Positions 1-12,800 of a DNA stretch of 64,000 bases are shown in pieces. The stretch covers positions 63,359,177 to 63,423,176 of the forward strand of contig CM042157.1 in the NCBI GenBank assembly GCA_023376005.1. Reading direction: 5' to 3'. The stretch comes from Doryteuthis pealeii (lineage: Eukaryota; Mollusca; Cephalopoda; Myopsida; Loliginidae). Each line of letters opens with the position of its first letter. The stretch's first letter is position 1. The notes beneath the pieces are model-generated. The model was not told where the DNA came from, made no database searches, and saw nothing but the letters and a program-made list of their open reading frames with translations. The translations under genes were made by a program, and so were the position numbers.

Positions 1-29
1 ACAATGCATGTATCGCAAAAAATCGATAC

Positions 30-235
30 TTTTTTTTTTATAGAAGATGAACTTAAAAAAGTGTAATCCTGGCAAATGATCGCTCGGTGTGTAGAACATC
101 GTACAGACTGTTTCGACTTTATTAAGTCTCATCAGCGATGTATACTAACGACTTCCCTCCGACAGATATCGAAACCGAGACCTCAGCAGGCATAGTCAAA
201 TACAATATTGCCTCGGCCACAGTACACAGCGAACA
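30..235 (-). repeat. tRNA-like headed SINE with hammerhead ribozyme
   Basis: On the minus strand, the A-box-like TGGCCGAGGCA (219-209) resembles the D-arm region of Leu/Ser tRNAs. About 55 bases on, a B-box-like GGTTTCGATATC (176-165) carries one extra T. The hammerhead at 141-96 follows, then an A-rich tail near 40. The head differs from the SINE at 54.8 kb, so ribozymes are attached to at least two SINE families. Confidence 0.5.
96..141 (-). ncRNA. Hammerhead ribozyme, type I, all core bases present
   Basis: On the minus strand, stem I is ACATCG (141-136) with CGATGT (101-96), six perfect pairs. CTGATGA is 135-129. Stem II is GACTT/AAGTC with loop AATA (128-115). GAA is 114-112. Stem III is ACA/TGT with loop GTC (111-103). 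The cleavage triplet is GUA, after the base at 102. Independent sequence from the copy at 54908 but identical architecture. Confidence 0.83.
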
Positions 236-783
236 ATCCCTACGAAATTAACCTTGTCAATGATACTTACACGCCTCTACCATAAAAGGTACGGGGACGT
301 TGTATTGTAATTGCCTTCAAGAAAAAATATAATATATACTTTATTCAACAATGCTTCTAAAAAACAAACATCCAAAATTCGTATATATATAAGGGTTTTA
401 TAATTTGCTTGAAGCATTGTGTATATATATTGGTTTGTTGGTTGGTTTTGAAGGCTATCACAATGCAATTGTAAAGAAAAAAGAAGGTAACTGTGGTGTT
501 GTTTGTTAACCTGTGATTTATTCTTAATATTTCGAGATGAAATCTCTTCTACAGAAGATCTCCAGGGCTGAAGTTGCTGCTAGTGGCTGTCCATTTGTTC
601 TGTCTCATGCCTCCCAAACTCTGTATGTGTGTATTTGTTTGTTTGTTTATGTGTGTGTTTATGTGTGTGTGTCTGTTCAGTTTTTGATTATTATTCCAGA
701 TCTGGCTCGCCCTCTAAGCATGATTTTTTTTGTTTACTAACAGGACCATCTGATTAAAAATTTTTTTTTTAAATATGTGTGTG

Positions 784-786
<3 letters not shown>

Positions 787-864
<78 letters not shown>
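787..864. repeat. (AT)n(GT)n microsatellite
   Basis: About 43 bases of AT dinucleotides followed by about 34 bases of GT. Similar mixed runs recur at 1360-1397, 1510-1575, 1876-1920, 2441-2471, 3756-3852, 4633-4705, 20120-20150, 22310-22352, 31188-31240, 33105-33157, 47069-47111, 50250-50310, 53817-53870 and 54284-54396. Confidence 0.95.
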
Positions 865-866
<2 letters not shown>

Positions 867-1220
867 ACACATAAGGGTAGGGCTTATATTAAAATCCTCC
901 TGAAAAATGTGTGTGTATATAAATTGAAGAAAGTATGTGAAACACCGTAGTTAGTAAGGTAGATCTGTCATTGTGACTAGAGGAAAAGAATTAATGAAAT
1001 TGAGAAGGGGGGGGAGAGAAGAGGTCAAATTCTTTTAGGGTAGAAAATTTAGGAACTATCTTAGGGGGTGGGTGTCAAGAACTGAGAATGGCAAGCAGCT
1101 AAAGATAACTTGACCCCTAATTAAGGACCAGGAAATGCCTGTCATAAGACACTTAAGCAAGCTGATAGTCAATACACTTTAACAGTGACCAATTTTACGC
1201 ACACCAAATGGGCTTATATA
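865..1220. other. Unannotated AT-rich stretch
   Basis: No coding exon, RNA fold or repeat that I can name is visible. It contains a G-run near 1007. Confidence 0.5.
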
Positions 1221-1221
1221 T

Positions 1222-1340
1222 ATATATATATACAGCTGTCAGTGGGCGAGGGGATAAGATATCGGACTACCATGCGGTCAGTCTGAGTTCGACCCTAGCC
1301 AAGGATAGTTGTGTCTAGCCACACTGAAGAGGCGTGAAAA
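1222..1340 (+). repeat. tRNA-derived SINE fragment
   Basis: Contains GTGGGCGAGGGGATAAG (A-box-like) and GAGTTCGACCCTAG (B-box-like) at tRNA spacing, then a short body ending at a (AT)n run. Confidence 0.45.
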
Positions 1341-1354
1341 AATTTGTGGATGAC

Positions 1355-1400
<46 letters not shown>

Positions 1401-1509
1401 AATGAAAAGGCTTAAATATCCTTCATATTATGAATTGTAGATGTATTTTACGTATTTCGTATTGGAGAGTAACAAGTTTTTCAGACTGTTATTTCAGCAA
1501 GAAATGCCT

Positions 1510-1577
<68 letters not shown>

Positions 1578-1873
1578 TTGACAAAACCTGGCACATTGGG
1601 TCACTCATTGAGCTCTGGGTAAATAACTGGGATTAGGGAAAAGTGAGTTTGTAAAGCGTATTAAGTTATAAAAATAAATACGACCGGAGAGTAGAAAAAA
1701 ACAAAAAAACAAAAACAAAAAAACATTAAAATCATTTTGTAAGATTTCTAAGAAAGGATCTTTGACCTAATTGAAGCTATGGGCTAGCTGCTTCTGCAAC
1801 TTAATATACAAATATATTTCACTCTCTTTATCCTTACAGAGAAACTAACATAGATAACGAGGAGGCAATCCAG

Positions 1874-1920
<47 letters not shown>

Positions 1921-1966
1921 AGAAATTTGAAAAAACAAGTGTTCCGAAAATAGGATGAATTTATTT

Positions 1967-2010
1967 ATCGATGTTTAAACATTTCGGTTTCTTTAAACCT
2001 TCATCAGGAT
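1967..2010 (-). ncRNA. Hammerhead-like motif, degenerate
   Basis: On the minus strand, CTGATGA (2007-2001) is followed by one extra A, stem II GGTTT/AAACC, GAA, a palindromic stem III ATGTTTAAACAT, cleavage base C (AUC), and a three-pair stem I (ATC/GAT). The extra base between core and stem II is non-canonical. Downstream is the tail of an unidentified repeat. Confidence 0.45.
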
Positions 2011-2439
2011 GTATCTTGGGGTGAAGAAATTGATGGATGTTTTATCGATGAAAATCTTTATAAAATCTTTTTTGTTGTGTAACTGTATCTGTTCAGCGTT
2101 ATATTTTTGAAAGACAAGTCGCGGTCCACACACGCGAAGATGTCATGACGCGTGGCGCAACTCGAAGAAATGCATTCAACAAAAGACAAGAAAAAGTGTT
2201 AGTGGATTGATTTTATGAGAACAAAGGGAACAAGTGGGAATGGTAACTAAATAATTAAATGAAGCCTGGTATTTTGTAGTTATTTAAAACTATTTTAGCT
2301 AGAAACGGTGATATATTAAAAAATCCATGTCGATTATTAATGGAGGGCAAAAGCGAAATTGCACAGGCTTCAAAAATCTGTCGTAGTCTTTTGTTGTAAA
2401 TATAAAGTTATGATCAGTTTCAGAAATATGTTTGTGCTC

Positions 2440-2470
<31 letters not shown>

Positions 2471-2748
2471 GGTGATTGCCGCTTCTTGACAGAAATTTCT
2501 ACAAGTAGTCCAGATGTGAGCAGTTGTGAGCACGCAGATGACCCACGGAACCAGCTTGTTTTTATGTACCAGTCGCACATGAGGGGGAAGTAATAGGCAG
2601 AATGTGAAGTAAGAGACGCGTCAGTTTTTGACTTAATTGCAAATTACGACTAATTAGAACCAATTAAAATGGATTTTAATTTTTTAAATTAAAAAAATGT
2701 TTTGTTTTTTTTAGCAAAGTCGATACTTTTTGAACCGATAGATATCTT

Positions 2749-3392
2749 GGTACCATTATAGTATGTAGCCTACCTTTTGAATCATGTCTCTCTTATAGTA
2801 TGTCGCCTACCATAAAAAGCATATTATAAGGTTATAATAATAACTGCTAACCCTAAGAATATTTCAGACTTAAATAGATCTCTGATTCATGTAAATTATT
2901 GATAAATTCTTTTTTAATTATTCTTAATTACTATATACAGCTTATGACTGAATTGCATTTCTTGAAATTGAATATATGTGAAAAATAATTACTTTCAATA
3001 AATTGCCTACTATTTATATCTATAAATATACTCTTACTGAAGGTAGGACACATTCAAACCGGGTAGGCCGTATACTATAATAGAATCAAAAAGGTAGCCA
3101 CATACTATAACAGAATCAAAAAGGTAGGCCACATACTATAACAGAATCAAAAAAGGTAGGCCACATAGGAATAAAAAAGGTAGGCCACATAACAATAAAA
3201 AAGGTAGGCCACATAGTATAACAGAATAAAAAAAGGTAGGCCACATAGTATATAACATAGTATAACAGAATCAAAAAAGGTAGGCCACATACATCAAAAA
3301 AGGTAGGCCACATAGTATAACAGAATAAAAAAAGGTAGGCCACATAGTATAACAGAATCAAAAAAAGGTAGGCCACATACTATAACGGCACC
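2749..3392 (+). mobile_element. Terminal-inverted-repeat element with internal minisatellite
   Basis: The left end GGTACCATTATAGTATGTAG and the right end CATACTATAACGGCACC are inverted copies of about 26 bases with few mismatches. The body matches copies at 18369-18712 (+), about 24258-24594 (-) and 35093-35409 (-). Those copies have one terminal unit, whereas here the unit next to the right end is tandemly repeated. Confidence 0.65.
3062..3386 (+). repeat. 31-base minisatellite, about 10 units
   Basis: The unit is GGTAGGCCACATACTATAAC plus AGAATCAAAAA, with length variation in the A run and some shortened units. The first 20 bases are the inner part of the element's right inverted repeat. 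Confidence 0.9.
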
Positions 3393-3753
3393 TATTTGGA
3401 AATAGAAATGAGATGCTACTCAGTATCAACACAGAGCTGATGAATATAAGTTTTTTTCTTCTTTTTTGGTAAGCCAACACTGATGTAGGTGTCCATAGTA
3501 GAACATCACTTATAAATTAACTCTTACTTCTCCAGCCGTGCATAGCGTATCCTGTTCGTCTTACTTGGATGGTTTGTAAAATGGAGGGTAAATAGTCGTA
3601 CAAATGCCCCTTTGTTGGGTGCTGCTTCCAGGTTTTGTTAAAAAAAAAGAAATAAAGCACGCAGTATCCTTGTATAGTTCCCATCTTGAATCATTTTTGA
3701 TAAGGTAGGTGCTCCTACCGAATCCTTGCCTGCCATTTTTTAATAAAACATAC

Positions 3754-3857
<104 letters not shown>

Positions 3858-3888
3858 ATTGGTAATTTGCTTGAAGCATTGTTAAGTA

Positions 3889-4120
3889 TGTTATAAAATA
3901 ATAAAATTCGAAGGCAATACAATGCGTAAAAAATAAAGACAAAAAGATGTTTTATATGTCTAATTGATTTCAAAGCAAAGCTTTATCATCAGAGTTTAAT
4001 TTCTGAAATTGAATTCTGATGATAAAGCTTTGCTTTGAAATCGATTAGACATATAAAACATCTTTTTGTCTTTATTTTTTACGCATTGTATTGCCTTCGA
4101 ATTTTATTATTTTATAATAT
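3889..4120. repeat. Near-perfect foldback (arms about 105 bases)
   Basis: The left arm from about 3889 to 3992 and the right arm from 4016 to 4118 are inverted copies around a short spacer. Each arm carries CTGATGA, a 13-base stem-loop AAAGCTTTGCTTT and GAAA, a hammerhead-like core without convincing stems I and III. The outer ends read GAAGGCAATACAATGCG. Confidence 0.75.
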
Positions 4121-4534
4121 ATATATATATATAGATAGATACACAGAAAGACAGTTAAATTCAAATTCAAGTTAAATATATAGACAGATACACAGAAAGA
4201 TACTACTGAATAAAAATAGACAAATAGATGGACAAAAAGAGAGAAAAAAAATAAATAAACGACAAAAAAAACTCACACATATACAACTAATCCAGTTCCC
4301 CAACACACATATATATATAAAAGACAATTAAAACAGACATACACACATACACATACTCATTCATCTTGACCCATCCCCACCATCCAACATTCTGGACCAA
4401 CACCTGCATCACCATATAAACACTCCCCATCTAGAGAGAAGAAAATCCACTACCCACCCCCAACCACCCCTGTCCCTACTGACATCCTACTGTTTTCACC
4501 ATTTTGAAAATGTCCTTCATTGAAGCAAGAACTA

Positions 4535-4588
4535 TATTCGAGTCCTGATGAAGGCCTAAATGACCGAAACGTTGCATCGTCGACAATA
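4535..4588 (+). ncRNA. Hammerhead-like motif, degenerate stem II
   Basis: CTGATGA at 4545-4551. Stem II is weak (GG/CC with a preceding A). GAA, stem III ACG/CGT with loop TTGCAT, cleavage GUC (C4581). Stem I is GTC/GAC plus TATT/AATA across a three-base bulge, as in natural type I forms. It leads into a long (AT)n(GT)n microsatellite at 4633. Confidence 0.5.
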
Positions 4589-4632
4589 AACATCCAGTTT
4601 CCATAACATCCCGCGTTTGTCTACTTTTCTCG

Positions 4633-4706
<74 letters not shown>

Positions 4707-4859
4707 GTAAAGAGGCTTAGAATCGGTCATTTTACTGTTATTGGTTTATTTCTACCCACAGGTACCTGCGTATATCTATGAGTTTCATCAGACCGCTAAC
4801 TTTATTGAAAATGGTAAACAGCAATTCATGGGACTTTATATACATTTTTTCTGGGGAAT

Positions 4860-6437
4860 CTACTACTTATATCTATAAATATACTCATACTGAGGTAGGA
4901 CACATTCAAACCGGTAGGCCACATACTATAACAGAATCAAAAAGGTAGGCCATACATAGGCCACATACTATAACAGAATCAAAAAGGTAGGCCACATACT
5001 ATAAGATCAAAAAAGTAGGCCACATACTATATAACAGAATCAAAAAATAGGCCACATACTATAGACAGAATTAAAAAGGTAAGCCACATACTAGAACAGA
5101 ATTAAAAAAGGTAGGCCACATACTAGAACAGAATCAAAAAAGGTAAGGCCACATACTAGATCAAAAGGTAACCAGAACAGAATCAAAAAGGTAGGGGTAG
5201 GCCACATACTATAACAGAATTCAAAAAGGTAATAAAATCAAAAAGGTAAGGAATCACCACATATAAGCCACATACTAGAACAGAATCAAAAAGGTAGGCC
5301 AACTATAACAGAATCAAAAGGTAAGCCACATACTATAACAGAATCAAAAAAGGTAGGCCACATACTATAACAGAATCAAAAAGGTAAGGCCACATACTAT
5401 AACAGAATCAAAAAGGTAGGCCACATACTATAACAGAATATAAACAGAGGTAGAACATACTAAACAGAATCAAAAAGGTAGGCCACATACTATAACAGAA
5501 TCAAAAAAGGTAGGCCACATACTATAACAGAATCAAAAAGGTAGGCCACATACTATAACAGAATCCAAAAAAGGTAGGCCCACATACTATAACAGAATCA
5601 AAAAGGTAGGCCACATACTATAACAGAATCAAAAAAAAGGTAGGCCACATACTATAACAGAATCAAAAAGGTAGGCCACATACTTATAACAGAATCAAAA
5701 AAAGGTAGGCCACAACTATATACAGAATTCAAAAAAGGTAGCCACATACTATAACAGAATCAAAAAAGGTAGCCACATACTATAACGCAAAAAAGGTAGG
5801 GCCACATACTATAACAGAATCAAAAAGGTAACCACATACAGAAACAGAATCAAAAAGGTAGGCCACATACTAAACAGAATCAAAAAGGTAAGTCCACATA
5901 CTATCAGAATCAAAAAAGGTAGGCCACATACTATACACGAATCAAAAGGTAAGCCCACATACTATAACAGAATCAAAAAAGGTAGGCCACATACTATAAC
6001 AGAATCAAAAAGGTAGGCCACATACTATAACAGAATCAAAAAGGTAAGCCACATACTATAACAGAATCAAAAAAGGTAGGCCACATACTATATAAGATCA
6101 AAAGGTAGGTAGGCACATACTATAAAACAGAATCAAAAAGGTTAGGCCACATACTATAACAGAATCAAAAAAGGTAAGGCCCATACTATATACAGAATCA
6201 AAAAGGTAGGCCACATACTATAAAACAGAATCAAAAAAGGTAGCCACATACTGATAAACAGAATCAAAAAAGGTAGGCCACATACTATAACAAGAATTCA
6301 AAAAAGGTAGGCCACATACTATAACAGAATCAAAAAAGGTAGGCCACATACTATAACAGAATCAAAAAGAGGCCATACACAGAATCAAAAGGTAGGCCAC
6401 ATACTATACAGAATAAAAAAGGCACATACGACGGCAC
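4860..6437 (+). repeat. Expanded 31-base minisatellite, roughly 45-50 units, at the right end of a second TIR element
   Basis: The same unit as at 3062, amplified to about 1.5 kb, starting after the conserved element body (GAGGTAGGACACATTC) and ending in a damaged right terminus (GACGGCACC). Units vary by many one-base indels. No left terminus is visible. Confidence 0.85.
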
Positions 6438-6713
6438 CGTAGATTCTTTAAGTCCAACTTCTCAGCAATTTCAATTGAGAGGGTGGAAAGCCAACAAGTC
6501 TTTCTTGTGTCATGATTGAGTCTATCTATATATTAATACCGGAGTTCCTTAAAAGTACGACCGTTATCATCTTGCAATACCCTCTGGTTAAAAATGAGAC
6601 TGTCCAAATCATCCAAGATAAATTAAAAAATGTAAATCCCGTTTATCTGGTGTTGATTATCCGTTGATTTTCTTAATTTTTTTATTGAAGATACATCACC
6701 TCAGCTAAATAAT

Positions 6714-6715
<2 letters not shown>

Positions 6716-6778
<63 letters not shown>

Positions 6779-6783
6779 AGAGA
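6716..6783. repeat. (GA)n microsatellite
   Basis: Uninterrupted GA repeats apart from two doubled G positions. Confidence 0.95.
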
Positions 6784-7009
6784 GGAGCTCGCGGAAACGA
6801 TAAGGCTAATCTACAAAAATCATTTTTTGAGTTTTTATGAAAATAACTTTAAATTTTCAAATTAACATTTTTCTAGTGTTGAAATTTTTTTTTATCTTTC
6901 TAATGTCAAAATTAGGAACTGGAATTTTTTTTTATTCAAACGACCCTCCCCCTTCCTACAATATTAATTGATAAAAAAAATTTTTTTTCATGTTTATTTT
7001 TAATAAAAT

Positions 7010-7640
7010 ACGCTATTCACTATAAAATTTAAATCATTAAAGTGCTGAAAATTTCGTTAAAATTGGACAATTCCCTGATTTTGGTAATCGTTTTATAATT
7101 ACCACCAATTTTCCCTGTGAAATTTACCCCCCTCCCCCAATATTTAACACAATGAAACTTGCATAAAGGTTAATATTATCTTGAAAATCTTTTGTCCATT
7201 CGAAAGAAGAAACATTAACAAACTCCTGATGATTTAGATAAAAATTTCAGCCTATGGAAACAATGAAGATTATAAACGAAAAACAATGTTTACATTTTTC
7301 CGCCGTTAAATCAATGGAAATTTAACATAGCTTAAAAACAAGTTATGACTAGAGGCTTTTTAAAAAATTCTATGAAAAACCAATTAATGGTCCGATTTTC
7401 ACGAATATATCCATAATTACTTACCTTTTGATGAAAATATGTCTGAAATAGTTTTTTTTTCTAAAATATATTAGGGGAAATATATTTTTACGAGGTCTAC
7501 CCCATTTTATTTTATGAAATATGAAAAAATGAACCGACAAAAAACGATTTTTACTTTTTTTCTATAAAGATAAGAGTCTGAATAATTATATCAGAAGATT
7601 TTTATAAGTGTCGATGGGAGAGCTTTTTAGTAAAAGAACC
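7010..7640. repeat. Dispersed repeat, inverted relative to 57120-57540
   Basis: Shared landmarks in opposite orientation include aaactcctgatgatttag, gttatgactagaggcttttt and cacaatgaaactt. The copies are diverged. Family unknown, no coding capacity. A short related piece (gaaaatttcattaaattcgg) lies at about 62948. Confidence 0.6.
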
Positions 7641-7707
7641 ATGAATACAGAATTCTGCTAAAAAATATCAATAAAGAAACTGAGTTTTATTTATTATATT
7701 TTTGCTA

Positions 7708-7795
7708 GAAGGCAATTACAATGCATGTATCACAAGTACACTTGTCAAGTTCAAAGTATCGAATTTTATGCGATACATGCATTGTAATTGCCTTC
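7708..7795. repeat. Small foldback with GAAGGCAATTACAATGCATG ends
   Basis: Inverted arms of about 24 bases around a ~40-base spacer. The same terminal motif recurs at 1-20, 300-320 and, as GAAGGC(A/T)AT.ACAATGC, at 3910, 4090, 440 and 50430-50570. Confidence 0.7.
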
Positions 7796-8109
7796 AAGCA
7801 AAAATATAATATATACTTTATTCAACAATGCTTCTAAAAAAAAAACATCCAAAAATCTTATTGAGTTTTATTTATTTTACAAGATAACAGTAAGTAATTT
7901 TTCCCCAATCGGATAATTTGAGCTTTGAATTAACTATTTTTCTTTGTTCGTTATTTCTTTTTTGCGAGATAAAAAAAAAAAAGTTCAAAAATATTTACGT
8001 TTCTTCCTTCAATATGACCTAAACTGATCACGTGACCTATTTTGGCGGTACCTGTTGTTTTAAGATTTAAAAATTGATGAAAACGTGGACATACCTGTTG
8101 GCCGCCAAA

Positions 8110-9450
8110 AAGTTTATTTTCGAATCTTATAGCTAGCAAAAAAGACACTAAGACCCTCAGTCCTGCCTCGACATTATGTGATAAAAGGGTTGGATTATAT
8201 TTACATAAAATAGTTACTTATTGTCTGCAATGTTTTATTTTCAATTGCGTTATTACTAAACAAAGGAAAGACAGCTACCCTCAGTTCACTCCTCATAGCA
8301 TATCTATATTAATAGATTGGTGTGTTTTCTGGTCTGTACCGGGGAAACTATTTCCTACTCAAGGTCCACAATCTTCTAGGTTATTGACACATTCTCCATG
8401 ATTTTATTTTATCTTAACTCATTATTAATAAAATTGTCTTACATTATTATACTGGTTAACTAGGTTCTACATACAAACAACATTGCACATTATATTTATA
8501 TAAACAACAAAAGCGCTTACAACGTGAACGGGAAGCTAGATTTGCATATTAATATTAAAAATCGGAATTAATAAATATGTGCTTAGTATTATTGATTTCT
8601 AACTGTTTGGTTTATTTAAGAATATAAGCAAAAAATCTCTTGCAATGAATCTAATTAAATCCATAACAAGATAAAATAAACTGTAATTTCATTCCTTTAT
8701 ATCCTCTTATTAACTAGAATACTTAAATTAGAAAAATAAACAAGAAAGACAGAGTAGGAGAGTAAGTTTCAGTTGTTCCATTTTTTATTATCGACCGTCT
8801 GTTTCAAAAAATCTTCTTATTATCTCCCCCTCCCCTCCTGTGTTCAAATCTTTTTACTGTATTCTATTAGTTTCATATAGCTTTCTAATTAATACAATAT
8901 TTATACATTAAACTTAAATACTTGCACCCGGAGGAGGTTGCATATAATTTGCTGTTATGTGATAAAAAGGTTGGGATTACTATTTAATAATTATATCCTT
9001 TTTTTTCGGCAAAAAGTGTTTACTTCGAATTGCTTATAGCTAAAGCAAAAGGAAAAGACACTAGACCCTCAGTCACTGCCTCGTACTTATATGTTGATGA
9101 AAAAGGGTTGGGGATTACTATTAATAAAAATGTTATACTTTTTTCTGGCGCAAAAAGTGTTACTTTTCGATATGCTTATAGCTAAAGCAAGGAAGAAAGA
9201 CCCAGTTACTGCCTCGAGCTATATGTGATAAAAAGGGTTGGGATTACTATTTAATAAAAAAAATTATACTTTTTTTCTGGGCAAAAGTGTTACTTCGAAT
9301 TGCTTATAGCTTAAAGGAAAGACCCTCAGTGCACTGCTCGTAGTATTTATAATATAAAAGGGTTGGGGATTACATGTAATAAATGTTATACTTTTTTTTT
9401 TGCTGGCAAAAAAGTGTTACTTCCAATTGCTAAAGCAAAAGGAAAAGGAC
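8110..9450 (+). repeat. Tandem array, about 5 noisy units of about 125 bases
   Basis: The unit runs gataaaaagggttgggatta ... gcaaaagtgttacttcgaat ... agaccctcagtcactgcctc. Copies start near 8175, 8957, 9098, 9227 and 9352. The first is split by a Helitron. Indel noise between units is high. Confidence 0.75.
8303..8954 (+). mobile_element. Non-autonomous Helitron (family 1)
   Basis: The 5' end is TCTATATTAATAGATT. The body matches 52576-53209, and the 3' end has the hairpin region GCACCCGGAGGAGGTTGC, then TTTGCTGT where other copies have TTTGCTAG. Inserted in a tandem-array unit. Confidence 0.65.
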
Positions 9451-10049
9451 CTTTTTTCTCTCTCTCTTCTCTCTTTCTCTCTCTCTCTCTTGTAAGATTT
9501 TTCTTTGGTGACAAGAACGTATAATGAAAACATGAGGAGACTATATTTGAGAGCTGATACGTGAATTGATTTACATTAGTCCACTAATCTTGTAAAAACT
9601 ACTCTTAAATATTTTGGTTGTTTATTTTGTTAGCTTGATGATACTAAAACATACAAAAACGAAAAGAGGAGGAAGAGGGGGGGCGTCAAGCAAACAAAAT
9701 TTACATGAATTTATACAATACATTTTGATCCATATGTTTATTCTAACCTTATGTAAATGAATTTGCCTTTTTTTTTTTTTTTTTTGACGATAGAAAATTA
9801 GGTAATTTAAAATCACATTATTATTCTCACAACAGCAAAGTTCTAGGGGTTAATGCTTGTTACTATTGTTTAAACATAAGCAATTATCGAAAATAACACA
9901 GATATCCAGAAGTAAATTTGTCTATATTAGGTTATCCAGAGCAGAAAAGTAAGTTTGAAGGAATAAGACCATTTTTTAAGTTATATGATATATATATAGA
10001 GGAAAAAATGATAAAGAAAAGAAATGTAAAATGGATAAAAAATAATTTA

Positions 10050-10560
10050 TCGATATCACTGTTTAATTGATATGTCTCTAGCACATGGTGTTTCGGTCTG
10101 TTTATTCAAAATGTATACGGATTTCGTTATTATTATATTGAAATAATCAGATGGAGTGAAATGATGATGATGATGATAATATATATGAAATTGATAAAAT
10201 GTTTCCCGTACACAGATTTTGCTGACCTCAATCAGATGTATTTTATTTTTTGAGGTTGAGATTTATCATCCTAAACGGCTAGTCTGCTCTCATAACCATT
10301 TTAAAAAATATTCTTTTTCAAAACTTTTTTGAAATTCATTCTACTCCAACTAAAAATAAAAATATACTTGATGAAGGTCGCAAAATTCTGTGTACGGACA
10401 TTTTATGCATTTTCATTGCTCAATATATATCATCTTTCAACTCCATCTGATTTTTTAAATAAAATAATCATTACGTAATCCGTATACATCTTGAATAAAC
10501 AGACAAAAACAACATGTATAAATGTGATATTATAAAATTTATATCGGAAAAATTAATTTT
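10050..10560. repeat. Foldback element, about 500 bases (arm-A copy)
   Basis: Inverted arms around about 10300. Each holds GTCTGTTTATTCAA..GTATACGG, AATCAGATGGAGT and GTACACAGATTTTGC..GACCT(T)CATCA. A clearer copy is at 43440-43990. Confidence 0.7.
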
Positions 10561-11629
10561 TATCATCTACATTTCTGTTCTTTACCTTTCCTCATATTGT
10601 CGATTCATTTCAGATTCTCACACACACCACACACATATATATATATATATATTATATATATAATGTATATATATATCATCTTCAGATGTTGATTGTGATT
10701 CTTTCTTTTTGCTATTATATGTTCTAATTGTTTAAAAAGGATTTGTAACCATTTTCTATACCTGGGTTGTTAATTTTGTCCATGATGTGTTTAGTTGGAT
10801 GTATGGTAAATGATCTATCACTATCCTATTATGCTGATATTATTTAGGAAAACTGTAATTGATTGTCTCTTGAACTCTTCTCTTTAATATAGCCTAAATT
10901 TTAACAAGCTTATTATTTTTAGCACTTGTATGAATATTGTGAGTTTCCGAACATCTATATCGACACAAGAACTTCAATTTAAACCTTCAGATATAATATC
11001 CATCTACACTTTATGCTCCACTAACACAATAACTATATTACACATAAATCTATATAGATTACTATCCATTACCCAAATAAGGTCAGACAACACACCTCAT
11101 CGAAATAAATCTATGAAAAAAAAAAAACATTGGTATCCAAAGATTTACAAATCTTAAACAATTAGGATCAATAATAAGTAATAATTTTACATAGCAATTA
11201 AAGAATCACAAACATACTACAGGAAGCCAATTGTGTACTGTTATCCAGGCAGAAAGCAAAGTTACAAGAGAATATGCCATTTTCTATACATATATTAAAG
11301 GGCAGTTGTATGTCCGAGAAACTTTGAAATAAAACAATTAACGACAAAGTAATATATATACACATTAAATATCACCAAGCCTTGGTTTTTGAGCAGAAAT
11401 AATAGAGATTGATTTATATTCGTGAAGATAATTAAAAACTAAAATTTAAATGATAACAGCCATAGTTTTTTTCATCTAATATTTTAGATAGTAGACATTC
11501 TTTTCAGATTAGCTGGATCAATGCAAGGTCTATTTTTTTATATAAGGGATTTAAATGGGGCATCCACAAGGATTCAACCAACGATATAGAAAATGGATCT
11601 ACGGACTAACTTAAGAAATCCTCCTCTAC

Positions 11630-11657
11630 CCAGGCGACGCAGGTAGCCGCTGCTGTT
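11630..11657 (+). mobile_element. Helitron family 2 3' terminus
   Basis: Contains CCCAGGCGACGC..AGGTAGCCGCTG, then a damaged CTAG (CTGT). The partner in arm A' at about 42371-42400 keeps the GGCGACGCC hairpin and an intact CTAG followed by T. The 5' end is not identified. Confidence 0.45.
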
Positions 11658-12109
11658 TTCTATATTTGAACAAGGTAACACGAGTAGGATGTGACACAGT
11701 TGAATTTAGCAGACTTTAACAGTTTAAATTCGGTTTCCTTCTCCTTAGACTGGTTGTCATTCAAAGTTTGGGGAGCCAGTTTGCCCTACTATTTACCCAT
11801 AGCTGAGGGGACTAGTTGATGCATACTTTTCATAACAATTTACGTAGAATAGCATTGATAGCATCTCCTCTCTGTGTCTTTCAAAGGGAATAATATTAAT
11901 ACAGTTTGTTTTTTTAAATACCAATAACATTACATTAATTATTGGAATATTAAAATGTACACTACAACTTGTTAAGTTTATTTAGCTTGTGTATGTAGTA
12001 GCAAATCGATTTTTTTTTTTTTTTTTTTTTTTCTTCTATGATCGCATAGTCACTTTGCAAAACAAGAAATGCAACGCTGATTATTTGGAATTGTTTTTTT
12101 TTGGGAGGG

Positions 12110-12545
12110 GGGGTTCTCTCTTTTTCTCTTTGTTTTTTTTTTTTATTTCTTCTATTTTTTTTCTCTTTTTCTTTCTATTTCTTTCTCTTTTTCTTTCCTA
12201 TTTCTTTCTCTTTTTCTTCTCTTTTCTTTCTCTTTATTCTTTCTTTTTTATTTTCTTTCTTTAATTTTTTTCTTTTTTTTTCTTTTTTTTTTTTTTTTCC
12301 TTTCTTTTTTTCTTTCTTTTTTTCTTTTTTCTTTCTTTTTTTCTTTCTTTTTTTTTTCTTTCTTTTTTTTTCTTTCTTTTTTTTTCTTTCTTTTTTTTTT
12401 CTTTTTTTTTTTTTCTTCTTTTTTTCTTTCTTTTTTTCTTTCTTTTTTTTTTTCTTTCTTTTTTTTTTCTTTTTTTCCTTTTTTTTCTTTCTTTTTTTTT
12501 CTTTCTTTTTTTTTTCTTTTCTTTTTTTTTCTTTCTTTTTTTTCC
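12110..12545 (+). repeat. Poly-pyrimidine tract (CTTTT)n
   Basis: About 430 bases of almost pure T with C every 4-10 bases. The mirror copy is poly-purine at 41435-41900. The open frames across it are low-complexity artefacts. Confidence 0.9.
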
Positions 12546-12642
12546 TATAGATTTTAACCATTGCATCCAAAGTCAGTTGATGGGGTCACGTAGAGAGAGT
12601 TAGACTGTATTAGATAGGAATACTTGATACAATGTAAGTGTA

Positions 12643-12800
12643 GGTTATTTCCTATAACTCCAACATAACAAAGCGGAACCACTCTTGGACTGATAATTAT
12701 TTATTTTCCCAATAACTGACCTAGTAAATCATAAATAAATAAATATTTATCAGTCAAAAGTGGTTCCCCTTTGTTTATGTTGGAGTTATAGGAAATAACC
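12643..12800. mobile_element. hAT-type foldback MITE (arm-A copy)
   Basis: Inverted ends GGTTATTTCCTATAACTCC and its complement enclose a palindromic body. Same element as 41178-41340. Confidence 0.75.

Noticed and set aside
12101..12570. Open frames of 100-150 residues made of Phe/Leu/Ser or Lys/Glu
   Set aside because: Translations of a poly-pyrimidine tract; the same frames appear at 41369-41956 and 51937-52188 in purine tracts. No coding signature.
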